Assembly: GCA_036971615.1 (NCBI GenBank)
Contig: JAYKKR010000011.1
Span: forward strand, 806,001-870,000
DNA length: 64,000 nt
Reading direction: 5' to 3'
Origin: Amyloporia xantha
Lineage: Eukaryota > Basidiomycota > Agaricomycetes > Polyporales > Adustoporiaceae
The position numbers were made by a program, and so were the translations under genes. The notes under the pieces are model-generated. The model saw only the letters and a list, made by a program, of their open reading frames with translations, was not told where the DNA came from and ran no database searches. Positions 21,972-31,809 of this stretch are shown here, one piece after another; position 1 is the first letter of the stretch, and every line of letters starts with the position of its first letter.

Positions 21972-23200
21972 TGCAGATGGTGAGGATGAGGGAGAAACAA
22001 GAGTGCAGGTATGTGGAGATGCGTGTATCTCGTTGCTGCCGAATCCTGACCGTCGTCCTGGTTTTTATATGTCGTGGGCCAGGTCTCGAGCGTAGCGTTA
22101 CAATAGGACACTGCTCCTGACAGCCATGGATAAACGCACATCTCAGTCATCCTATCAGTTCCGGAGCAGTCTCGAGGCACAGGTGAGCTATTGTCTGTAG
22201 TTCGAATCTCAGAATTGACAGTTGACGCGCGCATTCTGTAAGCCTGCATAGTCATCTAAGTCGGCTGTGTCGCTAGCAATCGTAACAAGTCATTCTGTAC
22301 CCATCTCTATGCGGGTTGCGATGTCGCCTCCTAGCCATTTCGGGGATGATCGAGCCAAGGCAGTATGTGATCGTCCATACCATTGCATTGTGGGATTATC
22401 TACGCCACGAGTCAATTCGTCAAGTTTGGCTGGTTACATGCTACGCCCGAACCAGTGCCTCGGCGAGCGATGACATCCGTTTGTAGACCGAGGTCGCGGA
22501 CAACAAAAGGAGCGGGCAGTGGTATGATCAGCCGATCTATGCGGATACCGGGGATTGGATATATCTAATAATTGGCACCCTCACGAACGGCCGGACTTCC
22601 CATGAGCCTTATTGTTATGCACGCATGCCTGGCAAACAACAGCGCGCAAGGGAGCTTCAGCCTATCAGACGAATCAAGGTGCGCTTGTCTCTGACACGTG
22701 CGGTCATTCAAGCGCATTCAGATTAGGTAGCCCCATTTCCCCGTTCCGCAAGTTGGCTCCAGAATTGTACAGCAAGATCTGGCGAGTCTCGCAGCGATAT
22801 CGCGCATCTTACGATCTCATGCAGTTCTTTCCGCTAGGTCATCATGTCAATCGAGATATGTCAATAATGCGTCAACTGGAAACTGCTATCCAGGACAAAC
22901 TCCATGAAGCTCGTAAACTACTCCTACATCCCAGGAAAACTACAACTCCGCCATCTCTAAGCCCGAATAATGTTGCTAAAATTTGATAATTTACGCGAAT
23001 CGCCAAAAGAAAGATCGTGTGGGTGGAGCGCGCGAGAACGAAAAATGCGCCGAAGGTGTGAATGCGAAGGTGTCGTATCTAGAGTCATATGTGGTGCGTG
23101 AATCCTGAAGCGCAGGCTGTCGCCTGTCTGCATACCAATTGTCAGAATACGATCAAACACTGGGCAAGTTCGCACGTACGTGGGATGTGGGAAATCTCGC
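21972..23200. other. Spacer between pheromone genes 3 and 4
   Basis: Contains the promoter of precursor 3 and a 124-codon plus-strand frame at 22612-22986 (with LAPELYSKIWRVSQRYR) that I cannot identify. No other feature seen. Confidence 0.35.
22063..22069 (-). promoter_or_regulatory. TATA box of pheromone gene 3
   Basis: TATAAAA on the minus strand about 95 bp before the ATG at 21971. Confidence 0.5.
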
Positions 23201-23314
23201 TCATGCGATGATGCAAGACGAGTTGGTACCACCGTTGCCGGTGTCGTAGTTGGTCGGGATCTGCTCGGTCTCCTCAGCGGGGACGGGTGCAGCGATAGTG
23301 AAGAACGCGTCCAT
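23201..23314 (-). CDS. Mating pheromone precursor 4 (C-terminal CIIA)
   Basis: A 37-residue precursor beginning MDAFFTIAAPVPAEE and ending NYDTGNGGTNSSCIIA. CIIA is a good farnesylation box. The open frame continues upstream, but the start at 23314 is chosen because it aligns with precursor 3 and lies about 95 bp from a TATA-like CATAAATA. The predicted mature peptide (about TGNGGTNSSC) differs from that of precursor 3 at only a few positions, so both may act on the same receptor or on closely related receptors. Confidence 0.92.
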   Translation of the reverse strand: MDAFFTIAAPVPAEETEQIPTNYDTGNGGTNSSCIIA

Positions 23315-23408
23315 TGCAGATGTGAGGATGGGGTGTGCAGATGGAGGTGCGGGCAAGCTCTTCGTCGACGAGTGACTGAGTGCTGACAGGCTCCGTTCCT
23401 GGCTTGAG

Positions 23409-23416
23409 TATTTATG
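23409..23416 (-). promoter_or_regulatory. TATA-like element of pheromone gene 4
   Basis: CATAAATA on the minus strand about 95 bp upstream of the ATG at 23314, at the same distance as the TATA box of the sister gene. Confidence 0.4.
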
Positions 23417-24036
23417 TCTTTGACAGCTCGCTCGTGGATGTGAGCAAGACAATTAGGATGCTGGAGGCCCGTGCCGTGCTCATGCATGGACGCACGAGAA
23501 GCGAAGACCCGCGCGCTATCTGAACTCGGTGCGTACCGCCAGCGTATGCCCTCTCTTATTGTTCTCTGACATGAAGCTCTGCGGACAGTCGAGATGTCTA
23601 TCTTGATAGATCCATCGGACGCCGTGTCATACCCGGGGCCGTGTCGTGCGAAGCACTGTTCCCGATCGTCAAAACGAAATCACTCGACGCTGGAAACCAT
23701 CACATTCCCTGTCGATGGTAAAAGCCTGCATTGGATGTCCCGATCTCATTGCTTGACACTGACGGTGCAGACCCCCTCACCGAGATAGGTGTACATCCGT
23801 ACTGTCCGCGTGAGTCCCGTTGATCCATCCGTTTTCCGCAAGACGCTATCGTGATCCACATAACAAAAAGACGTCGGCGCCTTTATGATTCATAGGAAGA
23901 TATCCTGAACCGTTCTAAGCGCGGCAGTCCTCCCTTGCCGGACGGTCTTATTGTTATGTCGCGATCACGTGATACGTGTCGCCGAAGAAGTCTGTAACAT
24001 TGATTTTGGAGAACGTCCTGTCCGCTGGGAGATTTG

Positions 24037-24058
24037 TTCACGGAACATGTTCCGTGAA
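24037..24058. repeat. 22-bp perfect palindrome
   Basis: An 11-nt arm TTCACGGAACA is followed directly by its exact reverse complement, with no spacer. A partly related run TGTTCCCGGAAC follows a few bases later. It could be a binding site for a dimeric protein, or a recombination or hairpin site; there is no gene close by to decide. Confidence 0.6.
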
Positions 24059-26244
24059 TATGTTCCCGGAACCGTGCCTGGCGATGTGACAAGTGTGACT
24101 ATAGGGGGCGGGCCACAGAGTCGCTTTGACCGTCAGGCGTCTCAGTGCAGAGGGCCACAGCGGCCCCTGACCATCACCCGTACATCCTATCGTCGTGGAC
24201 GCCCCCGGCGCGGACGCTGCGGCTGCTGGCAGCCACAGGCTGAGAGATGGGAATATTAATGTTTAATTGAAACTTAGTTCAATATTGATAATATTGTAGT
24301 AGCCTGGGTGAATGCCATCACGCTCAGTGCCCGCCCGACCGTCATGGTCTACGTCTAGCAGTACCCCAGAAATGCTGGACCGTTAACCTAACAGAATCAG
24401 TGGTGCCGCCGCCCGACGCTCAGGAGACAGCGGCGGCAGTGCGGCGGCGAGACCGTGGGAGCGCTTAAGCTTCAGTGTGGCCGGCGTGACGGTGTGTCAC
24501 TAAGGCGCCGATACGTGACGTCCCGCGTTCCGGTGCCCTGTTCAGGGAACGAACCTCCCCGTGGACAGGACATTCTGTGATTTTGTTGACGCGTCGATCC
24601 ATCAGGAATGGTTCCTGGTCTCACACCAAATTTGCTAACCTCGTGGTGGGATAGGACAGTCTGAGATCACTGCCTCTTTGGCGAAATGTCGGAAGTGTAA
24701 TGTCGGCTTATTCGGGCTGCTCATTGAGCCCCGGTGTCGTCCGGCTCGAGGAGCTGCGGTATGGCGTCCTGACCCGTCAGCGATCCTCTATTCGCAATAG
24801 GTGCTTTCGGACGCAAAACATACACAGAAGTCTCTTCTTTTATCACTTGTCTTCCAATTCTCATGAAGCAAGGCGCCTTAGTCCAATCATCAAGTACCGT
24901 CAATTTCGCTAGTACACCGTGTCTGAATTGGTTAGCGTGCGTCTGCTTCTAGTCATTTCCCTCTGAAACAGCTAGCGGAAGCCACTCTTTGGGCTAACAA
25001 TAAGGACTCTGCATAACCGTCAGACTCCAGGCGGTGGCATCTCGTTCGAGATTACATTATGACGGATGATTATACGCCGCTCCTCGTGGTGGCATGATAT
25101 GAGAGTCTCAGGCTGGAATGAGGTGGACTTCAGCAAATGACCCCATGGGTCCCATGGTCCGGAACTTTGTGCGCCAACTATGTGAGTGATAACAGCGTGT
25201 GAGGAGGGTAGAGTGCAGTGATTGCGATCCCAAAGCCATCTGTATCACCTGCGTCTAGAGTCTATCGCTAGTTCTACGTGCGCGCGCCAGGAGAACAATA
25301 GCCCGCAGGTGGGACTGATGTCGAGCCATCCATTGAGCTCTTGCGAAGCCGGTGGAGGCTGCCGTCCCATACGAGTCAACAATGCCTGCTTCGTCCATAT
25401 CCTTGGGGCGAAAGTGTCAACATGAGCCTTGCGTTGGTTGATCATGCACATTCGGAACGACGTGATGAAACAGTCGCTGAGACACCTCCACATGCATTTT
25501 TTTCTACCGCGACGTTTCTTATTTCAACTTGCGTACGCTTAGGATAATGTTTTATTTGAACTCTACAATATTTAGACCGAGTACTATATGGTGGCGATCC
25601 GCTTACATTCCTTGACTTTAAGAATGTCCCTTAGGAGCCAACGCCCAAAGCGAAGGGCACAATGTTTGAGTCAATTTTTTGTCTGCGATATGTGCCAGGC
25701 GATATTTTCTGCAGCGACGCGAAACTCAGTGCTGAAAAAATAGGCGAGAACCTCATGAACGCATGGGTTACTATATTTGGAAGGTTGTATGCCCAAACAG
25801 GAAATGGGCGGCGCCGGAAGTCGGTGAAGAAATCAGCGGAAAAGGAGGAACTTACTTTTCGAATTATTCGTATGGAAGGCTCATTTATCACCCGTCCTTG
25901 AGTGCAGATGCAGTAATGTTCAGCGTTCCAAATGGCTTTTGTGTAAATCTTCAACAATATTCATGTATGTGCACGCCCTCTGGTCGCGCAGCCAAATATC
26001 ACCGGTTAATGCATTAGCGAAACTAGCGACGGGATATAATATGCACAATAGTACAGTGATAGGCATAAAGGTATCAGCAGATCGCTCCGCACCAAGAAGA
26101 GTGTGGTCATACAGTCGGAACAATACAGGGGTAATACATATTCCCAAAGAACGCTTAGTATAATATCCAAGAATTACCATTAACCAGATATCAAAAAAGG
26201 AGGGGGAGCGCTAGCTGCGTATGTTGCAATTAAACAGAAACACA

Positions 26245-27934
26245 TCAGAGAAGATAGCGGGGTAGGACCCGCCGTAGAGGGGGCACAACCATAAGCAAGA
26301 TGCGGACGCTGGCGCGATACGGCCACAACACGATGCTCTGCGCGTATTCGAAGGCCCACTGGCTCTTGGACAGCTGCGTGCCCCTGCGGGTGATCTTCCT
26401 ACCCCCGCTTCTGCTCCTGCTCCTACTCTGCGTGCGCTTTTCTCTTGCGCCAGAGTGCGTGGGAGGGGACGAGGGCGCGTCCTTCTCCTTGTCCGAGACG
26501 TACGTCCCCTCCGAGTCGGCATCTGGATCGGAATGCACCGCCTCGGGGATGGTGGGCAGGCGCAGAGAGCTCTTCTCGCGACTAATAGCCGTAGACACTG
26601 CTCCGTTGCCGTTGACGTTGCCGTTGCCGTTGACGTTCTTCAAGATGCCCATAGGGTAGGCGGGACCACCTGCAGGACCGTCTCCCAGTTTGCCAATATC
26701 GGAATCAAGCGCACCGAGAGCCCAGATCGCCTTTGGGATACGCACAACTCCAGCCAGGAAGGGCGCGACATAGCTCCGGACGCGTCTGTATGTCGTGATA
26801 TAGAATGGAAGCTCATGGGCACGTGTCGCTTTCAGCATGTCGATATCGATCCTCCTGTTCTGCTCGAGCTGGACGAGGCCCGACTCCAGAGCAGCAAAGC
26901 GCGCACCGAACTTCACCCGCGCCGTCTCTGCCTTCCGCTCGTTCAGCTTCGACCCGCGCTCTAGATCGCCGACCGCCTCGCTGAGGTCATCGCACACCGA
27001 CTGCAGCTTCCCCGCGGAGACGGCCCGTGCGCGGAGCTCCTTCATCTCGTTCTCCAGCGCACTGAGACGTCGCGTGACCCGTGCGAGCTCCTCGTCTGCA
27101 GGGCTCGGGGTGGACGGCGGGTAGTGCACTACGTCGTGCAGCGCGTGTGTGCGCTCGCGGAGACGCGTGACGAGGTGGGACCAAGGTCGGATGCCGGTCG
27201 CGAGCACGAAGAGCGTGGTGCTGAACCAGGAGAGCGACTCAGCGCCGCCGAGCGCGCCGAGAACGTGGTGCAGGAACACGGCGCCACAGAGCGGGGAGAG
27301 GACGGTCAGCAGCAGGTAGAAGATTTCTTGCCGGTGGAGTTCGGTCGCTGCGAGGGTCGTCGTACGATCGGTGGGCGCCTGCATGGAGCGGGAGTGGGCG
27401 GATTTGCGTGGAAGAGAGGCCTGATAGAGATTCCAGGGCACTGGAATCGAGACAACAGTCGTGAGCAGATATGCGAGAGATAGCCGGATCAGCGTGGAGC
27501 GCACCTTCGACAAGCTGGTGGAGGTAGAAAATGAGCAGGATGATGAGGAAGAGGTTTTTGATGTGGTCCCCGCCGGTAAGCCAGTTACCAATGGGCGAGA
27601 CACACGCGACGATGATAGACAAGTCAAGGTCGGCCCAGGATCGAGTAGTTTGCTCCTTCACGCGCGGATCGCTGAACTGGCTGCGCGCCGGTGGTCGCGC
27701 CGAATACGAGGCGGCGAATTTGCCTTTGAAGTCTTTGCTCTTTGCGTCCTGTGCTTGACCGCGTACCGTGTCCGAGTCCGTCTCGTAATCACTCTCCATG
27801 CCATCGCTCAACTCATCCTGTCCATTCACTTCGACACCCCCATTGATGGACAGGTCCGAAGCTGTAGAGCTGCTGCGACTCCGGAGAGGAGGGGACGGTT
27901 TGGAAGGGCCTGCCTCTGCGGATGCCACCGCCAT
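26245..27934 (-). CDS. Membrane protein with coiled coil, fungal conserved type
   Basis: Two exons (27505-27934 and 26245-27440; intron 27441-27504) give about 541 aa. The N-terminal 90 residues are Ser-rich and acidic (DGMESDYETDSD). Next come hydrophobic segments: LFLIILLIFYLHQLVE running into VPWNLYQASLP, then IFYLLLTVLSPLCGAVFLHHVLGAL and SWFSTTLFVLATGI. A coiled coil follows (about residues 255-330: RRLSALENEMKELRARA, VRL-type heptads). The tail is Ser/Arg-rich with an NGNGNVNGNG repeat and ends in another hydrophobic patch (YAQSIVLWPYRASVRILLMVV). No catalytic motif is seen, so I would only call it a membrane protein, probably of the endomembrane system. It sits between pheromone genes 4 and 5. 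Confidence 0.88.
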
Positions 27935-28831
27935 TGTGGTAAGAGATAGAGAGATAGAGCGTGCTGGAATCGAGCTTCAACTGTGCAGGATTAGTCGCAA
28001 CGTGTGGACGGTGAGGCTGCGACGAGGTTGCTTGCTCGCGCGCCGTGCTGACTTCTGCCCGCGAGATCAGCGGACTTGTGTGGGTGAGCTCGCCGTCGAC
28101 GACGATGTCCAGGATTGCTGCAATGTGTGAGAGATTGTGAGGATATGAGCAGTTGGTCAAAGTCTGCAGACTAACCTTGCGCTAACCCGAGACGGTCGGG
28201 TCAAGTGACGTAATTTGGCGGAGATAATTTAGGGTTAATAAGCGCTCGACGGACGAGCGGTTCTGTCGACCAATGTGACAAAGGTTGTAAGATCCAATTG
28301 TATGCAATTGTACGCTCACTGCTGTTGCCGCTACAAAAAGAACTCCTATCCTCTAGAGAATCTTCAATGCCAGTCTCACCAATACACATCGGAACAACCT
28401 TGCACTGTTCCGCCAACTCGCACACCCCGCCGTTGGAATGAGACTGCATCAATCATATTACATTAAAACTCGCGATGCAGACAAAAACAATGTCCTTCGT
28501 CTCTAAAGCAGGGAGTACAAAGTGTGTGTAAGGGCAGAAGGCAAAGTCCGTGCAAAGGTCCGTGTAAGTAGAAGAAATACAGCATGAAACGAATGTCGTG
28601 TGGATGCAAGCGTGTCCGAGAAAAACGAATGTGGACCGCAGCCAGTGCGAAGGGTTTGGTGTAATACGATGCGATCGCGATGGAGGGAGTTGCGCAGTGT
28701 ATGTCGTGGAGTCAGAGTCAATGAAGTCGTGATATGCAGTTAAGGGAAGTCTGCTGATACGCAGGAGTTGAGTGTGTGATGCCGGTGAGAAAGAGTCGAC
28801 GTACTATGAAGGACCACCCAAAGTCGAGTGC
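27935..28831. other. Upstream region of membrane gene, no gene seen
   Basis: Minus-strand promoter side of the membrane-protein gene and downstream side of pheromone 5. Short frames only. Confidence 0.4.
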
Positions 28832-29008
28832 TCACGCGATGATGCAGCACTGGAACGATGAGAAGCCAATGCCACTGTAGCCGCCTTGGTGCTCCTGATC
28901 GACGAGGACGTCGTCGGGTGCAAGGGACTCTGTCCCCGACGTCGCATTATCGAATGCGGGCTCGGAGGTCGCGGGAATGGGATCGGCGAAGGTGGCAAAG
29001 GCATCCAT
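28832..29008 (-). CDS. Mating pheromone precursor 5 (C-terminal CCIIA)
   Basis: A 58-residue precursor. The start at 29008 gives MDAFATFADPIPATSEPAF, which resembles precursors 3 and 4; an upstream in-frame ATG at 29038 is less likely. The C-terminus reads QEHQGGYSGIGFSSFQCCIIA. A charged EH pair, the expected N-terminal processing site, precedes a Gly-rich mature region. The CaaX box CIIA is preceded by a second cysteine, so the mature end would be Cys-Cys(farnesyl). A TATAAAT element lies about 110 bp upstream. It is the precursor nearest to receptor 5, 2.8 kb away, but pairing cannot be inferred. Confidence 0.92.
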   Translation of the reverse strand: MDAFATFADPIPATSEPAFDNATSGTESLAPDDVLVDQEHQGGYSGIGFSSFQCCIIA

Positions 29009-29116
29009 TACGGGGAGAATACGCGTGGGGTGTCGCAAGTGCGGTGATGGCGTGTAAACAAACGAAATCGTCCAGGAGAATCGTGAAGTGGCCGCTCACC
29101 AGGAACAGCTCTGAGA

Positions 29117-29123
29117 ATTTATA
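29117..29123 (-). promoter_or_regulatory. TATA box of pheromone gene 5
   Basis: TATAAAT on the minus strand about 110 bp before the ATG at 29008. Confidence 0.45.
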
Positions 29124-30185
29124 GAGAAACGGCGGACGTCGTCAGGAGCACAGCGACGCCAATTGTGTGACCTGCGCAGGACGGGCGGATGCGTGTTGGA
29201 CCCACAGGGGACACCGCTGTTGATATGGCAGTCCCAAGACTCCTAGCTGCGCAGAAGGTGTGTAATTGTGCCGCCCCATCCATCGCGACGCCTAGCATGA
29301 GATGCGCGCAAGCGGATAGCCACGGGGTGATTGTGGGCGTGTTTGCCTTTTGCGCGACGGGGAAGCGTCTCAAGATGGAAGACAATTGGGGAGCGTGTCT
29401 CCTATCGCGCTTCTCGTCCAGTTCAGATCATGACGAATACGCATATCCTTGCATTATATCACACGGCAGAAGAGCAGTCATATGAGGATGCACATGTGGA
29501 AAGACGGACCATATCTTGATATTCAGAGGTATGCCTCGGCATCTTGAGTCCAGCGACGCCTGCAGGTGTTTTCTAGATTGCCAACAAGATACGCAGCAGT
29601 CTACGCGAGTCGTGTTGACTCCTGTGGGTCCATCCGGGGTCATACACACCATTGTGTGCCGGTCAGTGTCCGATCGCTGAAGATTGGGCCTGAGGGTCAA
29701 TGGACCCCATGTTCTAAATTTGGATTTACTGCGAGTGGCCTGTGATGCATTCGCATTAGTAATCTTAGGGGAAGTCAGTGCGCTGCAGTGGCTCGTGTCT
29801 CGAAGTGGGAGGCCGACGTTTCACTGCGACTATTGGCAGCTACCTGACTCTTTTGTTCATTCATATCATGCTGCCAGTGGGAAAGTTCTTCGGTCCGTGC
29901 TTCTCCGGGAAGTCAGATACTCTGACTTATGTTCGAGCAGTATGCGGCGCGGGAGAACATCACTGATAGTGTTTGGCGTAAGCTGGCGGTCATGAGGTAT
30001 GTTGACCCCAGCCTCCTAAAGGCCGATATACGCAATGAGTTGCAGTCGAGTTGAGATGTACCCACGTTGAAATCTAGTGAGTGGAAGGCGGATGCATTGT
30101 CACTGCATCTGGCGACTTGCACGATTTCGTTTCCGCTCTGGATGAGAATCCCTGTGTATGTGAACTTAGTAAATTCTAAGATATA

Positions 30186-30460
30186 CTGTACCATTTCGAC
30201 CACTTGTTCAGTCACATGTCACGGACCCCTCTGAACTGGGCTCTGAGTTCAAATATCACGGTCACAAAATATTTTGAACTTCGGCGCTTACTAGATGTCA
30301 CGTTCCCACGGTCCCTCTATAGTGAGGATGGCCCTGAATGGGAGGTGTCTGAACCTAAATTTAGGGTCTGTCACGCACCATTCCAGCCTCTGAACTGGTG
30401 AACTGGCCAAACTTTTGGTTACATGTCACAGTGCCTGAACTGGTGGTCGAAATGGTACAG
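30186..30460. mobile_element. Tc1/mariner-like MITE flanked by TA
   Basis: 275 bp with terminal inverted repeats CTGTACCATTTCGACCAC (perfect over 18 bp, with partial similarity inward around TTCAG and CACATGTCAC). It is bounded by TA on both sides (30184-30185 and 30461-30462), the target duplication of Tc1/mariner elements. It has no coding capacity. The interior has several CTGAACTGG-like repeats. Confidence 0.82.
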
Positions 30461-31809
30461 TAAGCCTGCATGCATTAGCCACATAAGGGTAAGCGCGTCA
30501 TGCGCATGCTATAGATGTGCGAACCGGGCGACGAGAAGGGAAGACTTGAGCAAGACAATAAGACAAACAAGCGCCCATCCCGCCCTCCCGACAAGACAAT
30601 AGGACATGTCGGCAACCCCCGAATACATATGCCTGTGGTCTCAATGAGCCTCTCATCGCCTTCTCTGCGTCTTCCCTCTACTCTTTGCTGATCTCAGGGT
30701 GGAAATGCTGTTCGTATCTCTGAACTCAAGGCGAATAGCGCAAAGGGCACTGGAATGCTGCGCAAGATGATGGTTGACAGCGAGATCTTGTTCGCCGGGC
30801 GGGACTGACGACTTTGTTCTTGTGTTTTGCAATACCGCGGTGGGGGCATAGACGTGCTGTGCTAGTCGCTGTAAGCTCATAGCAGATCTAACACGCGCGG
30901 CATGTCTTGTTTTCTGCACTGGGGCAGGACCAATCGCTCATGACAGGTCTTGCATGTTCTCCGCTAGGCGACATATTGCACAAAGTCCTCCCTATGCTTT
31001 GCGCCTAGTAAGTGCTGATACTATCTTGATTCTTATTCCTTGTATTCATGATGGGTCGATAGCATATACTTTGCCGGTCGCCGCATGGATGATTCGATAG
31101 GTCTCGTATGCTTTTCGCTGGGTGACATACGGAGATCTACACTTCTATGCTTCATCGCGGCTAGTCGGTTTTTGATGCGAGACTTTGATTTTCCCTTCAG
31201 CCCTTTCTGGCCCTCTGGACAACGTCAAGCCTGTATGTGCTATCCTCTTTGTGACTTTCTCGGGCACTTTGACTCTCGCAGCGCTGGTGCCTTGCCTACA
31301 CGTGACATCTGTCGTGTCGCGGACTCTGGACGCATTCTAGCGGGATGTTCTCCTCTGTCCTCGTGTCTCGTCTTGGAGCTCCCCTTCGTACGTCTTGGGA
31401 ATAGCTCATCGCAATGTCGGCATCGTCTTCCAGACCTGCTGATATTCTGGTGCCCTGACCGGAAGTCCATATGGTGTCTGCTTCTATAATTGCCTTTTTG
31501 GGAAGAAGTACAAGGAGGCTGCCCGATATGGTAATACCGGTCAAGCCCTCGTATCTCTACGCGACGACGTCCGGGAACATAGGCGAATCTGCTTCCGTTA
31601 TGAGAGTACAAGCTACTTTCCTGATCCGTCCATAAGGGAGAAGACAGGCCTGCACTATATCTTGATCGAGTGTGGTGCAAAGTCTCCAGCAGTCGCTCAT
31701 CCCACCATTGATCTCGACCACCACCTCCTGTGCGACAAGCCGGAATTTGTCCTGTGGTCCAGCGTCCAGCCATAGCCCTGATAACACTCGATAGCTTTAC
31801 TATTTCGAA

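Larger units (their letters stand above)
23315..26244. other. Accessory spacer, no confident gene
   Basis: About 2.9 kb between pheromone 4 and the membrane-protein gene. It holds a 22-bp perfect palindrome at 24037-24058, a GC-rich stretch from 24.1 to 24.6 kb, and weak minus-strand frames at 25631-26180 with a hydrophobic segment (FMPITVLLCILYPVASFANAL) that might be a gene remnant. No complete gene could be built. Confidence 0.4.
29009..31809. other. Spacer with a Tc1/mariner-type MITE, no gene seen
   Basis: Between pheromone 5 and receptor 5. Apart from the MITE at 30186-30460, frames at 29119-29385 (minus), 30653-30919 (minus) and 31085-31489 (plus) have no family support or exon chain. 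Confidence 0.4.

Noticed and set aside
22612..22986. 124-codon plus-strand frame between pheromones 3 and 4
   Set aside because: Its C-terminal half looks protein-like (LAPELYSKIWRVSQRYR), but I found no family, no neighbours in phase and no promoter, so I did not list it as a gene.
29119..29700. Two minus-strand frames next to pheromone 5
   Set aside because: No CaaX ending, no domain and no exon structure.
31085..31489. 134-codon plus-strand frame upstream of receptor 5
   Set aside because: Starts like a pheromone leader (MDDS) but has no CaaX end, and its composition is unlike the other precursors.
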